Shown piece by piece: positions 1 through 6,878 of a DNA stretch of 24,819 nucleotides. Position 1 is the stretch's first letter. Every line of letters starts with the position of its first letter. The stretch comes from Candidatus Rifleibacteriota bacterium (lineage in GTDB: Bacteria > Muiribacteriota > Ozemobacteria > Ozemobacterales > Ozemobacteraceae): the NCBI GenBank assembly GCA_028691595.1, contig JAQUZA010000006.1, positions 1-24,819 on the forward strand. Direction: 5' to 3'. The notes beneath the pieces were generated by a model, which was not told the origin of the DNA, ran no database searches, and saw only the letters and a list, made by a program, of their open reading frames with translations. Position numbers and translations under genes: made by a program.

Positions 1-1
1 G

Positions 2-1309
2 ATTATGAGCACCGCAACCAAGGTTATGCGCTGCGAAACTTCAACGGTCTATCTTGTCGATGATCAAACAAACGAACTATATTTTCATATAGTTTCAGGT
101 GACCCGAATGTCGGTGCCAAACTCCAGGAAATCCGTCTTCCCATGGGTACCGGTCTTGCCGGTTGGTGCGCTCAGAATAATAAACCGGTAATTGTTCCAG
201 ACACCGAAAAAGACCCACGCTTTTTTAAGGGCGCTGATAAAAAATCAGGTTTCGTTACCAGATCGATGATCTGTGTTCCAATGCGCCTTAAAGATCGAGT
301 TGTCGGGGTCCTTCAGGTATTGAACCGAACCGGTGAGATTCCATTTAATGATCACGATCTTGAAACCCTCGAAAATGTGGCCAATCAGGCGGTTTCTGCC
401 ATTGAAAACGCCCGCCTCTACGAGAATATTCAAAAGGTTTATCTCTCTACCATCGAGGTTCTGGCCACTGCTATCGACGCAAAAGACCCATATACCCAGG
501 GGCATTCCCGACGTGTTACCCTTTACTCGGTTGCTATCGCCGAAGAACTCAATCTGCCACCCAAAGAAATCGAAAGCATTCGCTATGCCGGTCTGCTTCA
601 CGATGTTGGCAAAATCGGTATCAAAGACAGCATTATTCGCAAACCCGGTCGTCTTACTGACGAAGAATACGCAATAATTAAAAAACACCCGGCTATTGGT
701 GCCAAGATTCTCAGACCGGTTGATTTTCTTGCCGATAAAATTCCGGGCGTTCTTCATCACCACGAATACTATGATGGCCGTGGCTATCCTGAACACCTCA
801 CTGGCGAGAATATTCCGCTCGCCGGCCGGATAATTTGTGTGGCTGATGCCTTTGACGCAATGACCACCAACCGGCCTTATCGAAAAGGCCTCTCAGTAAA
901 GACGGCAGTTGGCGAGCTCCAGAAGTTCTCCGGTAAGCAGTTTGACCCGGTATGTGTCGAAGCCTTTCTTAAAGCTTTCGACCGAAAACTTTTTCAGTAT
1001 TTCGCTAAAGTTGAAGATTCTGATGATATGGTGCTCATCGACGATGAAACCGAAAACCGTGACCCGGCAGAAGGCATTCACGGTGAACTCGATAGCCAGC
1101 CATATCCTCCCATGGCCGCTCACCAGACAAAAGAAGAAGTCAAGCCAGGCAATTCAGGGCACGAAACAGAAAAACCGTCCCTCGAAAGCCAGCCTTACCC
1201 GCCGGTAATACCAGCACATGCAGAGCCCGGCAAAGGCAGCGACTTCATTAAGCCCGAGCAGCCCTCTTCTCAACCCTTTCCACCAATAACTGGTGACGAT
1301 AAGAGTTGA
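2..1309 (+). CDS. GAF + HD-GYP domain phosphodiesterase (5' end cut by the window)
   Basis: Likely a cytoplasmic cyclic-di-GMP phosphodiesterase with a GAF sensor input. Counting from the first ATG (position 5), residues about 1-140 are a GAF domain, residues 145-335 are an HD-GYP domain, and 345-434 form an acidic, Pro-rich, probably disordered tail. The HD pair is H199-D200 in HDVGK, followed by HHHE at 251-254 and DGRGYP at 257-262, so the metal and GYP signatures are intact. The frame is open to the left edge and the GAF domain lacks its first helix, so the true start is probably upstream. The tail carries SQPYPP twice (364-369 and 395-400) and SQPFPP once (422-427). The gene ends facing the dehydratase gene. 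The family degrades c-di-GMP; substrate and input ligand here are inferred. Confidence 0.9.
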   Translation: MMSTATKVMRCETSTVYLVDDQTNELYFHIVSGDPNVGAKLQEIRLPMGTGLAGWCAQNNKPVIVPDTEKDPRFFKGADKKSGFVTRSMICVPMRLKDRVVGVLQVLNRTGEIPFNDHDLETLENVANQAVSAIENARLYENIQKVYLSTIEVLATAIDAKDPYTQGHSRRVTLYSVAIAEELNLPPKEIESIRYAGLLHDVGKIGIKDSIIRKPGRLTDEEYAIIKKHPAIGAKILRPVDFLADKIPGVLHHHEYYDGRGYPEHLTGENIPLAGRIICVADAFDAMTTNRPYRKGLSVKTAVGELQKFSGKQFDPVCVEAFLKAFDRKLFQYFAKVEDSDDMVLIDDETENRDPAEGIHGELDSQPYPPMAAHQTKEEVKPGNSGHETEKPSLESQPYPPVIPAHAEPGKGSDFIKPEQPSSQPFPPITGDDKS

Positions 1310-1317
1310 TGGGCATC

Positions 1318-1340
1318 GCCTGCTCTTAAAAGCAGCAGGC
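1318..1340. terminator. Inverted repeat downstream of the HD-GYP gene
   Basis: GCCTGCT at 1318-1324 pairs perfectly with AGCAGGC at 1334-1340 across a 9-base loop, just after the HD-GYP stop codon. There is no long T-run after it, so it is only a candidate transcript end. Confidence 0.4.
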
Positions 1341-1379
1341 TGTCAGGCGATCATATAATTAACGCGCAATTATAACAGA

Positions 1380-1412
1380 CTCCCGGTTTCGCATTATACG
1401 CAAAACCGGGAG
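1380..1412. terminator. Inverted repeat between convergent genes, candidate bidirectional terminator
   Basis: The arms CTCCCGGTTT (1380-1389) and AAACCGGGAG (1403-1412) form a perfect 10-bp GC-rich stem with a 13-base loop. It lies between two genes that end facing each other, the usual place for a shared terminator. Neither side has a proper T-tract, so a Rho-independent mechanism is uncertain. Confidence 0.5.
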
Positions 1413-1437
1413 CCTGGCTTAATCAGCGGATATTAAC

Positions 1438-3372
1438 TTAGCCTACCACCCTGAGTTTGGGCTTGCCGTCAAGCTTGGTCTGATGGTTTTCGCGCGGCAT
1501 TTTTTCGTTGTGAATCATGTCGCGGTTAGGTGCAAATGAAGGCACTATGTCCTGGAAAGCTCTGATAATATTGCGCGGTTTGCCCATTCTGGCGGCCTGT
1601 TCAAGCTTTTCGACCTGGGCCATGAGCTCTGTCTCGTTAACTTCTTCTGGTCTGGCAACAAAAATCTTGCTGTTGCGGGTTGCTGTAATCCCTTCAGATG
1701 CGGTTAATAACTCTTCATAAAGTTTTTCACCGGGTCTGATGCCTGTGTATTTGATTTCTATGTCGCGGCCGACTTCAAGGCCCGCAAGTCTGATAAGGTC
1801 TTCGGCCAGGTCAACAATTCTGACCGGTTCGCCCATGTCAAGAATGAACACTTCGCCGCCTTTGCCATAAGACCCGGCCTGAATGACCAGTTTGCTTGCT
1901 TCAGGAATAGTCATGAAATAACGGATCATTTTGGGGTGCGTGATGGTGATTGGGCCCCCGGCCTCGATTTGCTGTTTGAACATCGGTATGACGCTACCGC
2001 GACTGCCGAGAACATTGCCGAAACGAACGGCAACAAACCTGGTTGCGCTGCGTCTGGCATAGCACTTGAGAATCTTTTCGGCAACACGTTTGCTGGCACC
2101 CATGACCGTGGTTGGGTTTACGGCCTTGTCGGTCGAAATCATGACAAATCGTTCAACTTCAGCAGTGTGTGCGGCATCTACCAGGTTTCTTGTGCCGAGA
2201 ACATTGTTTTTAACTGCTTCTTCCGGGTTCAGTTCCATGAGCGGCACATGTTTATGAGCAGCAGCATGAAAAACAATGTCAGGGCGATGGCCGGCAAACA
2301 GATGACCAATTTTTTCGCGGTCCTGAATGTCGGTGATAATAGGAATCAGAGCTGTGTTACCAAGATTTGGCGAACCAAGAAGTTCCTGGTGAGTTTTGAA
2401 AATACTGTTTTCGCCGTGGCCGAGCAGCAGAAGCTTGGCCGGCTGAAACGGCAGAATCTGTCGGCAGATTTCGCTGCCGATGCTGCCGCCCGCACCACTT
2501 ACCAGAACGGTTTTTCCGGTAACATAAGCGGCGATTTCAGCAAGATTGATTTCGGAAGGTGGGCGGCGCAACAGATCTTCAATGGCAATATCGCGCAGTT
2601 GCAGGCTCACCAGTTTGCCGCCGATCAGATCCTGTAAGCCGGGGAGTGTTTTGAACCTGACACTTGAGGTCTGGCAGAGTTTGACAATGCGGCGCAATTC
2701 AGTGCCTGAAGCAGAAGGGATGGCGACAATGATTTCATCGGCAAGCAATTTTTCGGCAATTTCAGCAAGCTTTTCAGTTGAACCAACTACCTTGACCCCA
2801 TGAATAATCTGACCCAGTTTTTTTGGGTTATCATCGATCAGACCCACCACATCGATTGGCAGGTTTATATTGCGTTTAATCTCGCGTAGAATGCTTTCTC
2901 CGCCCTGACCCGCACCGACGATAAGAACCCTTTTGTATTTTCCCTGGCCTCTGTGTGAGAGCCAGCCGCGCAAAGGGCTGATTTCGATAATATTCAACAA
3001 TACGCGCGGTGCGATTCTGCTTGAGCCGACAAGAATCAGAGATATCATCCAGTCGATGATAAAGACGGCACTGAGACTCGGAAAAGATTCAAGAAAATAA
3101 ATTGTAGCCAGTTTAAGCGTTGAATAGCCGGTAACGGCAGTAAAGACGGCTACCATGTCAGGCAGAGAGGTAAAACGCAGAGTACGGTTGTATAAACCCA
3201 TTGCCCAGAAGGAAATCAACCCGACCGGGATCATAACCGGCATAATGAACAAAAGATACTGAATATGCTGAAGTTCAAGTTTGTCGAATTTCAACCAGAT
3301 GGCTGCTATCAAAGAAAACGATATCGTAATGACATCAGCCAGAATGAATATAAGCTTTCTAATGGGTGTCAT
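1438..3372 (-). CDS. Membrane-bound nucleotide-sugar 4,6-dehydratase (FlaA1/CapD/WbpM/PglF family)
   Basis: This 644-residue protein has the full-length architecture of large inner-membrane UDP-GlcNAc 4,6-dehydratases that feed polysaccharide or glycan synthesis. About four hydrophobic segments lie in residues 5-120. A CoA-binding-like Rossmann fold starts near VGAGQGGES (152-160). The catalytic SDR domain starts at GAGGSIGSE (293-301). Active-site landmarks are STDKA (413-417) and a TVMGASK stretch with Met424 and Lys428. Met in place of the usual SDR Tyr is typical of this family's large members. The C-terminal substrate region contains RPGEKLYEEL. The gene stands alone with its own promoter, and no glycosyltransferase lies beside it here. 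The exact sugar and the glycan product cannot be read from sequence. Confidence 0.93.
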   Translation of the reverse strand: MTPIRKLIFILADVITISFSLIAAIWLKFDKLELQHIQYLLFIMPVMIPVGLISFWAMGLYNRTLRFTSLPDMVAVFTAVTGYSTLKLATIYFLESFPSLSAVFIIDWMISLILVGSSRIAPRVLLNIIEISPLRGWLSHRGQGKYKRVLIVGAGQGGESILREIKRNINLPIDVVGLIDDNPKKLGQIIHGVKVVGSTEKLAEIAEKLLADEIIVAIPSASGTELRRIVKLCQTSSVRFKTLPGLQDLIGGKLVSLQLRDIAIEDLLRRPPSEINLAEIAAYVTGKTVLVSGAGGSIGSEICRQILPFQPAKLLLLGHGENSIFKTHQELLGSPNLGNTALIPIITDIQDREKIGHLFAGHRPDIVFHAAAHKHVPLMELNPEEAVKNNVLGTRNLVDAAHTAEVERFVMISTDKAVNPTTVMGASKRVAEKILKCYARRSATRFVAVRFGNVLGSRGSVIPMFKQQIEAGGPITITHPKMIRYFMTIPEASKLVIQAGSYGKGGEVFILDMGEPVRIVDLAEDLIRLAGLEVGRDIEIKYTGIRPGEKLYEELLTASEGITATRNSKIFVARPEEVNETELMAQVEKLEQAARMGKPRNIIRAFQDIVPSFAPNRDMIHNEKMPRENHQTKLDGKPKLRVVG

Positions 3373-3423
3373 GGCGGTTTATATGTACCCCTTCCAGATC
3401 CTTAACCAGTTTTAACAGGCAAA

Positions 3424-3452
3424 ATTCTATCACGGGCAGTTTATCTTGTCGA
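3424..3452 (-). promoter_or_regulatory. Sigma-70-type promoter for the dehydratase gene
   Basis: On the minus strand TCGACA (3452-3447) and TAGAAT (3429-3424) are separated by 17 bp; each matches five of six consensus positions. Transcription would start about 45 bases before the ATG at 3372. The -35 lies in the perfect 10-bp palindrome TTGTCGACAA (3446-3455), a possible operator in the divergent region. I could not find an equally good plus-strand promoter for the gene at 3533. Confidence 0.55.
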
Positions 3453-3532
3453 CAATTTTGTACCTCCAATTTTCTTTCAAAGTGCAGACATCATTGTTAC
3501 AGATTTTTGGCTCTTATGCCGATATCAGGTTT

Positions 3533-4147
3533 ATGGAGACAACTTCCGTGCAAATGAGTGCATCAGAAAAAAGAATGCATGCCAGGCACCAGTGTGAGAC
3601 CTGTGGCGCAAACAATATTGCGGTTGCCAGATTCTGTGGCAATTGCGGTGCCGCTCTCGCTGCAAAAAATCTCCGATCCGGCAAAAGGTCACGGCGGAAA
3701 ATATTCTTCAAGGGTATCCTGACTCTGGCTCTTTTTATTCTTGTCGCTTCAGTGGTCATGAGCTATCAGCTTTTTAACAGCACAGACAGCATTAAGGTTT
3801 CGCTGCTTCCGTTTGCCGACGTGCCCTCCGACCATCCTGTTTATAGCCTCTGCCCCAATCTCATTCGAATTCAGGCGATTGGCTACCGCAAAATTCTTGA
3901 ACTTGCGCCATATGAGCCAATTTCTGCCGCTGAATGGAACCACGCTCTGAGTGCGGTTGCCAGGAATCTTGGTCGAAGCATTCCCGGCTCGGCATTCTTT
4001 CAAGAAGGCTCCGAAGTTTCCTCACGGTCTATCAGAGAAAAGATCGCCGCAGTCGCCGGCAAAACCGAGAATGTAGGGGATAACTCACGTATAAAAAGTT
4101 TTTATCTGCTTGAACGCGCACTTTTCAACAAGAGGCCAGTCTTATGA
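3533..4147 (+). CDS. Zinc-ribbon / single TM / degenerate SLH-like membrane protein
   Basis: Function unknown. From the ATG at 3533 the 204-residue protein has a four-Cys zinc ribbon (Cys21, 24, 35, 38). A basic stretch (about 48-60) and one transmembrane helix (about 57-78) follow. The rest is a region expected outside the cytoplasm. Residues about 93-147 begin PFADVPSDHPVY and resemble an SLH domain, though the usual glycine-rich GYPDGTF turn is missing. The basic residues before the helix suggest the zinc ribbon stays in the cytoplasm. Other starts in frame are 3446, which would add 29 residues without a clear ribosome site, and 3554; the choice is uncertain. The gene overlaps the next one by ATGA, so the two are probably co-translated. 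The SLH assignment is my reading of a weak pattern. Confidence 0.75.
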   Translation: METTSVQMSASEKRMHARHQCETCGANNIAVARFCGNCGAALAAKNLRSGKRSRRKIFFKGILTLALFILVASVVMSYQLFNSTDSIKVSLLPFADVPSDHPVYSLCPNLIRIQAIGYRKILELAPYEPISAAEWNHALSAVARNLGRSIPGSAFFQEGSEVSSRSIREKIAAVAGKTENVGDNSRIKSFYLLERALFNKRPVL

Positions 4148-4827
4148 AAAGGGCAATTTATCTGGTGTACTTTATGATTCTTCTGTCGGCGGTCTCCTGG
4201 AGACTCGCTAATGCCAGTTCAACGGGAAATAGATTGAAAAGTATTTCCATTGTTGAATCTGAGAATTTTTCTGATCTGATTCTGTTGTTAGACCGTGTTG
4301 TTAAACCGGTGAGCAAGTTCTCAGGCCACAAAAACTGCCTGACTCTGGATTTCCCGGCAACCGAATTATCACCCGATGTCATTTGCAAAGCTGTTGCCGG
4401 TCGTGATGTGAAGCTGGCCTATATCGACAAAGGAACTCCAGAAGACGGGTTTGTCCGCCTCAGGCTTTATATCAGGCAAGACTGTCTTGCGTCGGTAAGA
4501 TTTGCTGAAAAGAGGGTTTTGGTCAGATTGACTGAAAAGTCTGGAATGCTTGAAGCAGAGGCGAGCCACGGCAAGGTGCTTTTGAATCCATTCGAGAGTA
4601 ATTATTCGCCGGCGGTGATCAGCCTTCAGGATGCGCCTTTTGAACCGGCAGTGCGCGAACTGGCCGGGCAGGCTGGTATTGACCTGAAATTTGCCGGTTC
4701 GCTGCCAGAATCGTTCAGTGTTGAGCTTGAGGCTGTCAGCCCTCTGGAAGCGCTGAAAAGTATCGCAGAAATTTGCAGACTCAGATTTTTTCATGATGGA
4801 AAAGTCTGGGTAATGGCCGGGGTTTAG
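4144..4827 (+). CDS. Exported AMIN-like + STN-like protein (PilQ N-terminal-type modules, no secretin pore)
   Basis: The 227-residue product begins with a signal peptide (hydrophobic residues 5-20, probable cut after Ala24 in LANA). Residues about 33-130 have the beta-rich look of an AMIN domain, the module that places PilQ and amidases at peptidoglycan. Residues about 157-227 match the STN fold (secretin and TonB N-terminal short domain), with SLQDAPFEPAVRELA opening it and a central VSPLEALKSIAE helix. In type IV pilus secretins these modules precede N1 and pore domains. Here the protein simply stops, and no secretin gene follows. It sits between two SLH-type proteins, overlapping the first by four bases and four bases before the second. 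The role is inferred to be periplasmic, perhaps peptidoglycan-associated scaffolding. Confidence 0.75.
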   Translation: MKRAIYLVYFMILLSAVSWRLANASSTGNRLKSISIVESENFSDLILLLDRVVKPVSKFSGHKNCLTLDFPATELSPDVICKAVAGRDVKLAYIDKGTPEDGFVRLRLYIRQDCLASVRFAEKRVLVRLTEKSGMLEAEASHGKVLLNPFESNYSPAVISLQDAPFEPAVRELAGQAGIDLKFAGSLPESFSVELEAVSPLEALKSIAEICRLRFFHDGKVWVMAGV

Positions 4828-4831
4828 AATT

Positions 4832-5635
4832 ATGAACTTTCAAAACACCAGAAAATTCCTGATCGCCATGATTCTTTTGTCCTCGGCACTTCTCTTTTCA
4901 GCTTTCAGTTATGAGTCTCCCAAAGATTTTCTGAATCGCTATGACCTGGCCATGATGCTTGAAGATATTCTAGCCAATATTCAGATACCTGTCTCGTCGA
5001 GCCTGGACTGTTGCTTCAATGACCTTGATACTAACAGGCAGCAGGCAATCGCCCGGGTTCTTTCATTGAAGATAATGTCAGGGTACCCGGATGGCAGTTT
5101 CAGGCCCGAAGAACCCATGAGAAATCTTGAAACCGTGTGTTACCTTCAGAAGCTTGCCAGGCATTTGCGCAAACATCGTTCAGACAAATATGAAACAAGG
5201 CAGTTGATGAGAGCTTTTGCCTACCAGAGTCAGCCTGAAAACATTCTGGTGGCAAAATTGCCGGCCGGCTCATTTCCTGCAGATTTCGCCGAGCCAGGTG
5301 GGTTTATCGAAAAGACGGTTTTTGAAGATCTTTTAAATAAGCTGCTGTCAAATAGCGGCAGGCAGAGCTATTCTTTGAAGGGGCAGGTAATCGATGCCGT
5401 TTCTGGCAAAGGAATCAGTGGTGCGTATGTTGCAGGAAGCTATCATACAGCCGTAACAGATGGCAAAGGAAAATTCAGTATTGAATTTATCAATACCGAC
5501 AACCCACGTGTGGATTTATTTGTTGCCGCCGAAGGGTTTCTGACCCTGGAACTGAAAAAAGACCTGCGCCTGAACTCGACAGCCATTCTGAGACTCAAGT
5601 CTGAAAAAAAGCTGAAGAAAGCTGAAGAAAGCTGA
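4832..5635 (+). CDS. Exported SLH-domain protein with C-terminal carboxypeptidase-regulatory-like domain
   Basis: The 267-residue protein has a signal peptide (hydrophobic residues 9-25). A fragment resembling the end of an SLH unit follows (about 33-50). A clear SLH domain spans about 60-112, with CFNDLD, LKIMSGYPDGSFRPEEP and a closing helix. The region 145-175 may be another worn SLH unit. Residues about 181-258 form a CarboxypepD_reg-like beta sandwich (KGQVIDAVSGKGISGAYV, then TDGKGKFSIEF). SLH domains bind secondary polymers on peptidoglycan and tether proteins or the outer membrane. The start follows the upstream stop by four bases, so translation is probably coupled. The last residues (LKKAEES) and the stop lie in a 10-bp tandem repeat. 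This is the third gene of the envelope cluster. Confidence 0.82.
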   Translation: MNFQNTRKFLIAMILLSSALLFSAFSYESPKDFLNRYDLAMMLEDILANIQIPVSSSLDCCFNDLDTNRQQAIARVLSLKIMSGYPDGSFRPEEPMRNLETVCYLQKLARHLRKHRSDKYETRQLMRAFAYQSQPENILVAKLPAGSFPADFAEPGGFIEKTVFEDLLNKLLSNSGRQSYSLKGQVIDAVSGKGISGAYVAGSYHTAVTDGKGKFSIEFINTDNPRVDLFVAAEGFLTLELKKDLRLNSTAILRLKSEKKLKKAEES

Positions 5636-5640
5636 AGAAA
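5611..5640 (+). repeat. Three perfect tandem copies of GCTGAAGAAA across a stop codon
   Basis: The unit GCTGAAGAAA occurs three times without mismatch, after an A-rich run. The TGA stop at 5633-5635 lies in the third copy. Because 10 is not a multiple of three, gain or loss of one unit would change the reading frame at the C-terminus of the SLH protein. Confidence 0.95.
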
Positions 5641-5670
5641 AGATTTCAAACGGTGCAGTTTCGCCGTAAT

Positions 5671-6621
5671 CTATTGCTTCTGTTCTTCGACTGCAAGCGA
5701 CCAGCAGCCATTAGCTTCTTTTTTTATCAGTCTTTGCCTGTCTAGTTCGGCCAGCAGTTTGAGAATTTTTTCGTTGCTCGAACCGAGAACCTTTTCGAGT
5801 TGTTCTTCACTGCATGGATGACGAAGCAGAAGTTTGAGGATATCTGAAGACACGGCCGGTCGGTTCCAGCTGCTGATCTTTGGCGGTACCAGGCTGTGTT
5901 CGAAAGCCGTCGAAATTGGAACTTTCAGTTTAAGGCGCTCGCGAAAACGGTTGAGGCGATTCTGGTCGGCCGTGCGTATTTCGCTGTCAATCGGCACTCT
6001 GACTGCAGTGTTGAGATAAACCGATTCAAGCCCGTCAAGGCTGTTCAGATAGTTTCCCAGCCCGTCGATCTCGGCATCAGAGTCGTTTATACCAGGACAG
6101 ACAAATATCTCAATTTCAACTGCCCCGGTAAATTCATTGATGAAGCGTCTCAAGCCATCGAGAATGTCATCTAGTTTAAGGTCGGTCGTCGGGCGGTGAA
6201 TTTTTTTAAAAGTCAACTCGTTAACGGTTGTAAGTGTTGGCAACAGACGATCGGCAAGCATGAGCTCGTTTCTGACTTCGGGCAGATACATCAAAGAAGA
6301 GTTGGTGATGACACAGGCCGGGGCGTTGCCGAGTTTCTTGATCTCGGCAAGAATATAACCGAGACCAGAATGAAGAGTTGGTTCTCCAGTTCCAGAGATG
6401 GTTATCCAGTCTGGCTGGGCTATTTCGGCCAGAGTTTCTTTAAGCTCAAGCAGAACAGCATCAGGGTCACAGAACTCACTGCGGGTAGAAGTGTGAAAAC
6501 TGGTCTTTGACAACTGGCAATAAAGGCAGTCAAACGAGCAGGTCTTGGTCGGGGTGAGATCTACCCCGAGAGAAATTCCCAGTCGTCGTGAAGGAACAGG
6601 CCCGAAAACGAAGGTTCTCAT
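5671..6621 (-). CDS. Radical SAM protein (COG0731-type) with C-terminal winged helix
   Basis: This 316-residue enzyme opens with FGPVPSRRLGISLGVDL, typical of the COG0731 radical SAM group. The 4Fe-4S cluster motif CX3CX2C uses Cys28, Cys32 and Cys35. A SAM-binding segment, TISGTGEPTLH, lies near residue 95. Residues after about 250 (LKLLLRHPCSEEQLEKVLG and beyond) look like a winged helix, perhaps for nucleic-acid or substrate recognition. The chemistry would be SAM cleavage to a 5'-deoxyadenosyl radical; the substrate is unknown. Its ATG shares one base with the stop of the upstream 85-residue protein gene, so it is the last gene of the glmU-prs operon. It converges on the SLH cluster with only 35 bases between stops and no strong terminator. 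Confidence 0.88.
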   Translation of the reverse strand: MRTFVFGPVPSRRLGISLGVDLTPTKTCSFDCLYCQLSKTSFHTSTRSEFCDPDAVLLELKETLAEIAQPDWITISGTGEPTLHSGLGYILAEIKKLGNAPACVITNSSLMYLPEVRNELMLADRLLPTLTTVNELTFKKIHRPTTDLKLDDILDGLRRFINEFTGAVEIEIFVCPGINDSDAEIDGLGNYLNSLDGLESVYLNTAVRVPIDSEIRTADQNRLNRFRERLKLKVPISTAFEHSLVPPKISSWNRPAVSSDILKLLLRHPCSEEQLEKVLGSSNEKILKLLAELDRQRLIKKEANGCWSLAVEEQKQ

Positions 6622-6878
6622 CAGTTGTTAGTGCATTTGCCGGCCAGACGTGAGAAGTAATAGATGCCAACCAGAGCAAAAATTACGACAAACGGAATCG
6701 TGACCACATAAAGCGACGAGAACGGTCTGGCTGGATTCATCTTTTCTCTGGCTTTCATGAGATTTTTCAGGGTCTTTTCGAGTTCTTTTCTGACTTCTGT
6801 GTCAGAAACATTCTTGATCGAAGTGCGCAATTCGGTGATTGCATTATCGAGACTGGCGAGTGAAGTTTCTCTGGTCAT
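6621..6878 (-). CDS. Small membrane-anchored coiled-coil protein, function unknown
   Basis: An 85-residue protein with a charged, probably helical or coiled-coil N-terminal half (residues 8-48) and one strong transmembrane segment (about 58-80), ending in a short KCTNN tail. No family recognised. It is probably real: a strong GGAGG ribosome site lies seven bases before the ATG, and it overlaps the TPR lipoprotein gene upstream (ATGA) and the radical SAM gene downstream (TGATG). It may be a membrane partner of either neighbour, which is inference from the overlaps alone. Confidence 0.72.
   Translation of the reverse strand: MTRETSLASLDNAITELRTSIKNVSDTEVRKELEKTLKNLMKAREKMNPARPFSSLYVVTIPFVVIFALVGIYYFSRLAGKCTNN

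Noticed and set aside
245..796. Long minus-strand reading frame opposite the HD-GYP gene
   Set aside because: It is antisense to strongly conserved GAF and HD-GYP codons, has Phe/Asn-rich composition typical of shadow frames, and no ribosome site or family match.
1936..2637. 233-codon plus-strand frame inside the dehydratase gene
   Set aside because: It is opposite the conserved SDR domain and its translation resembles no protein.
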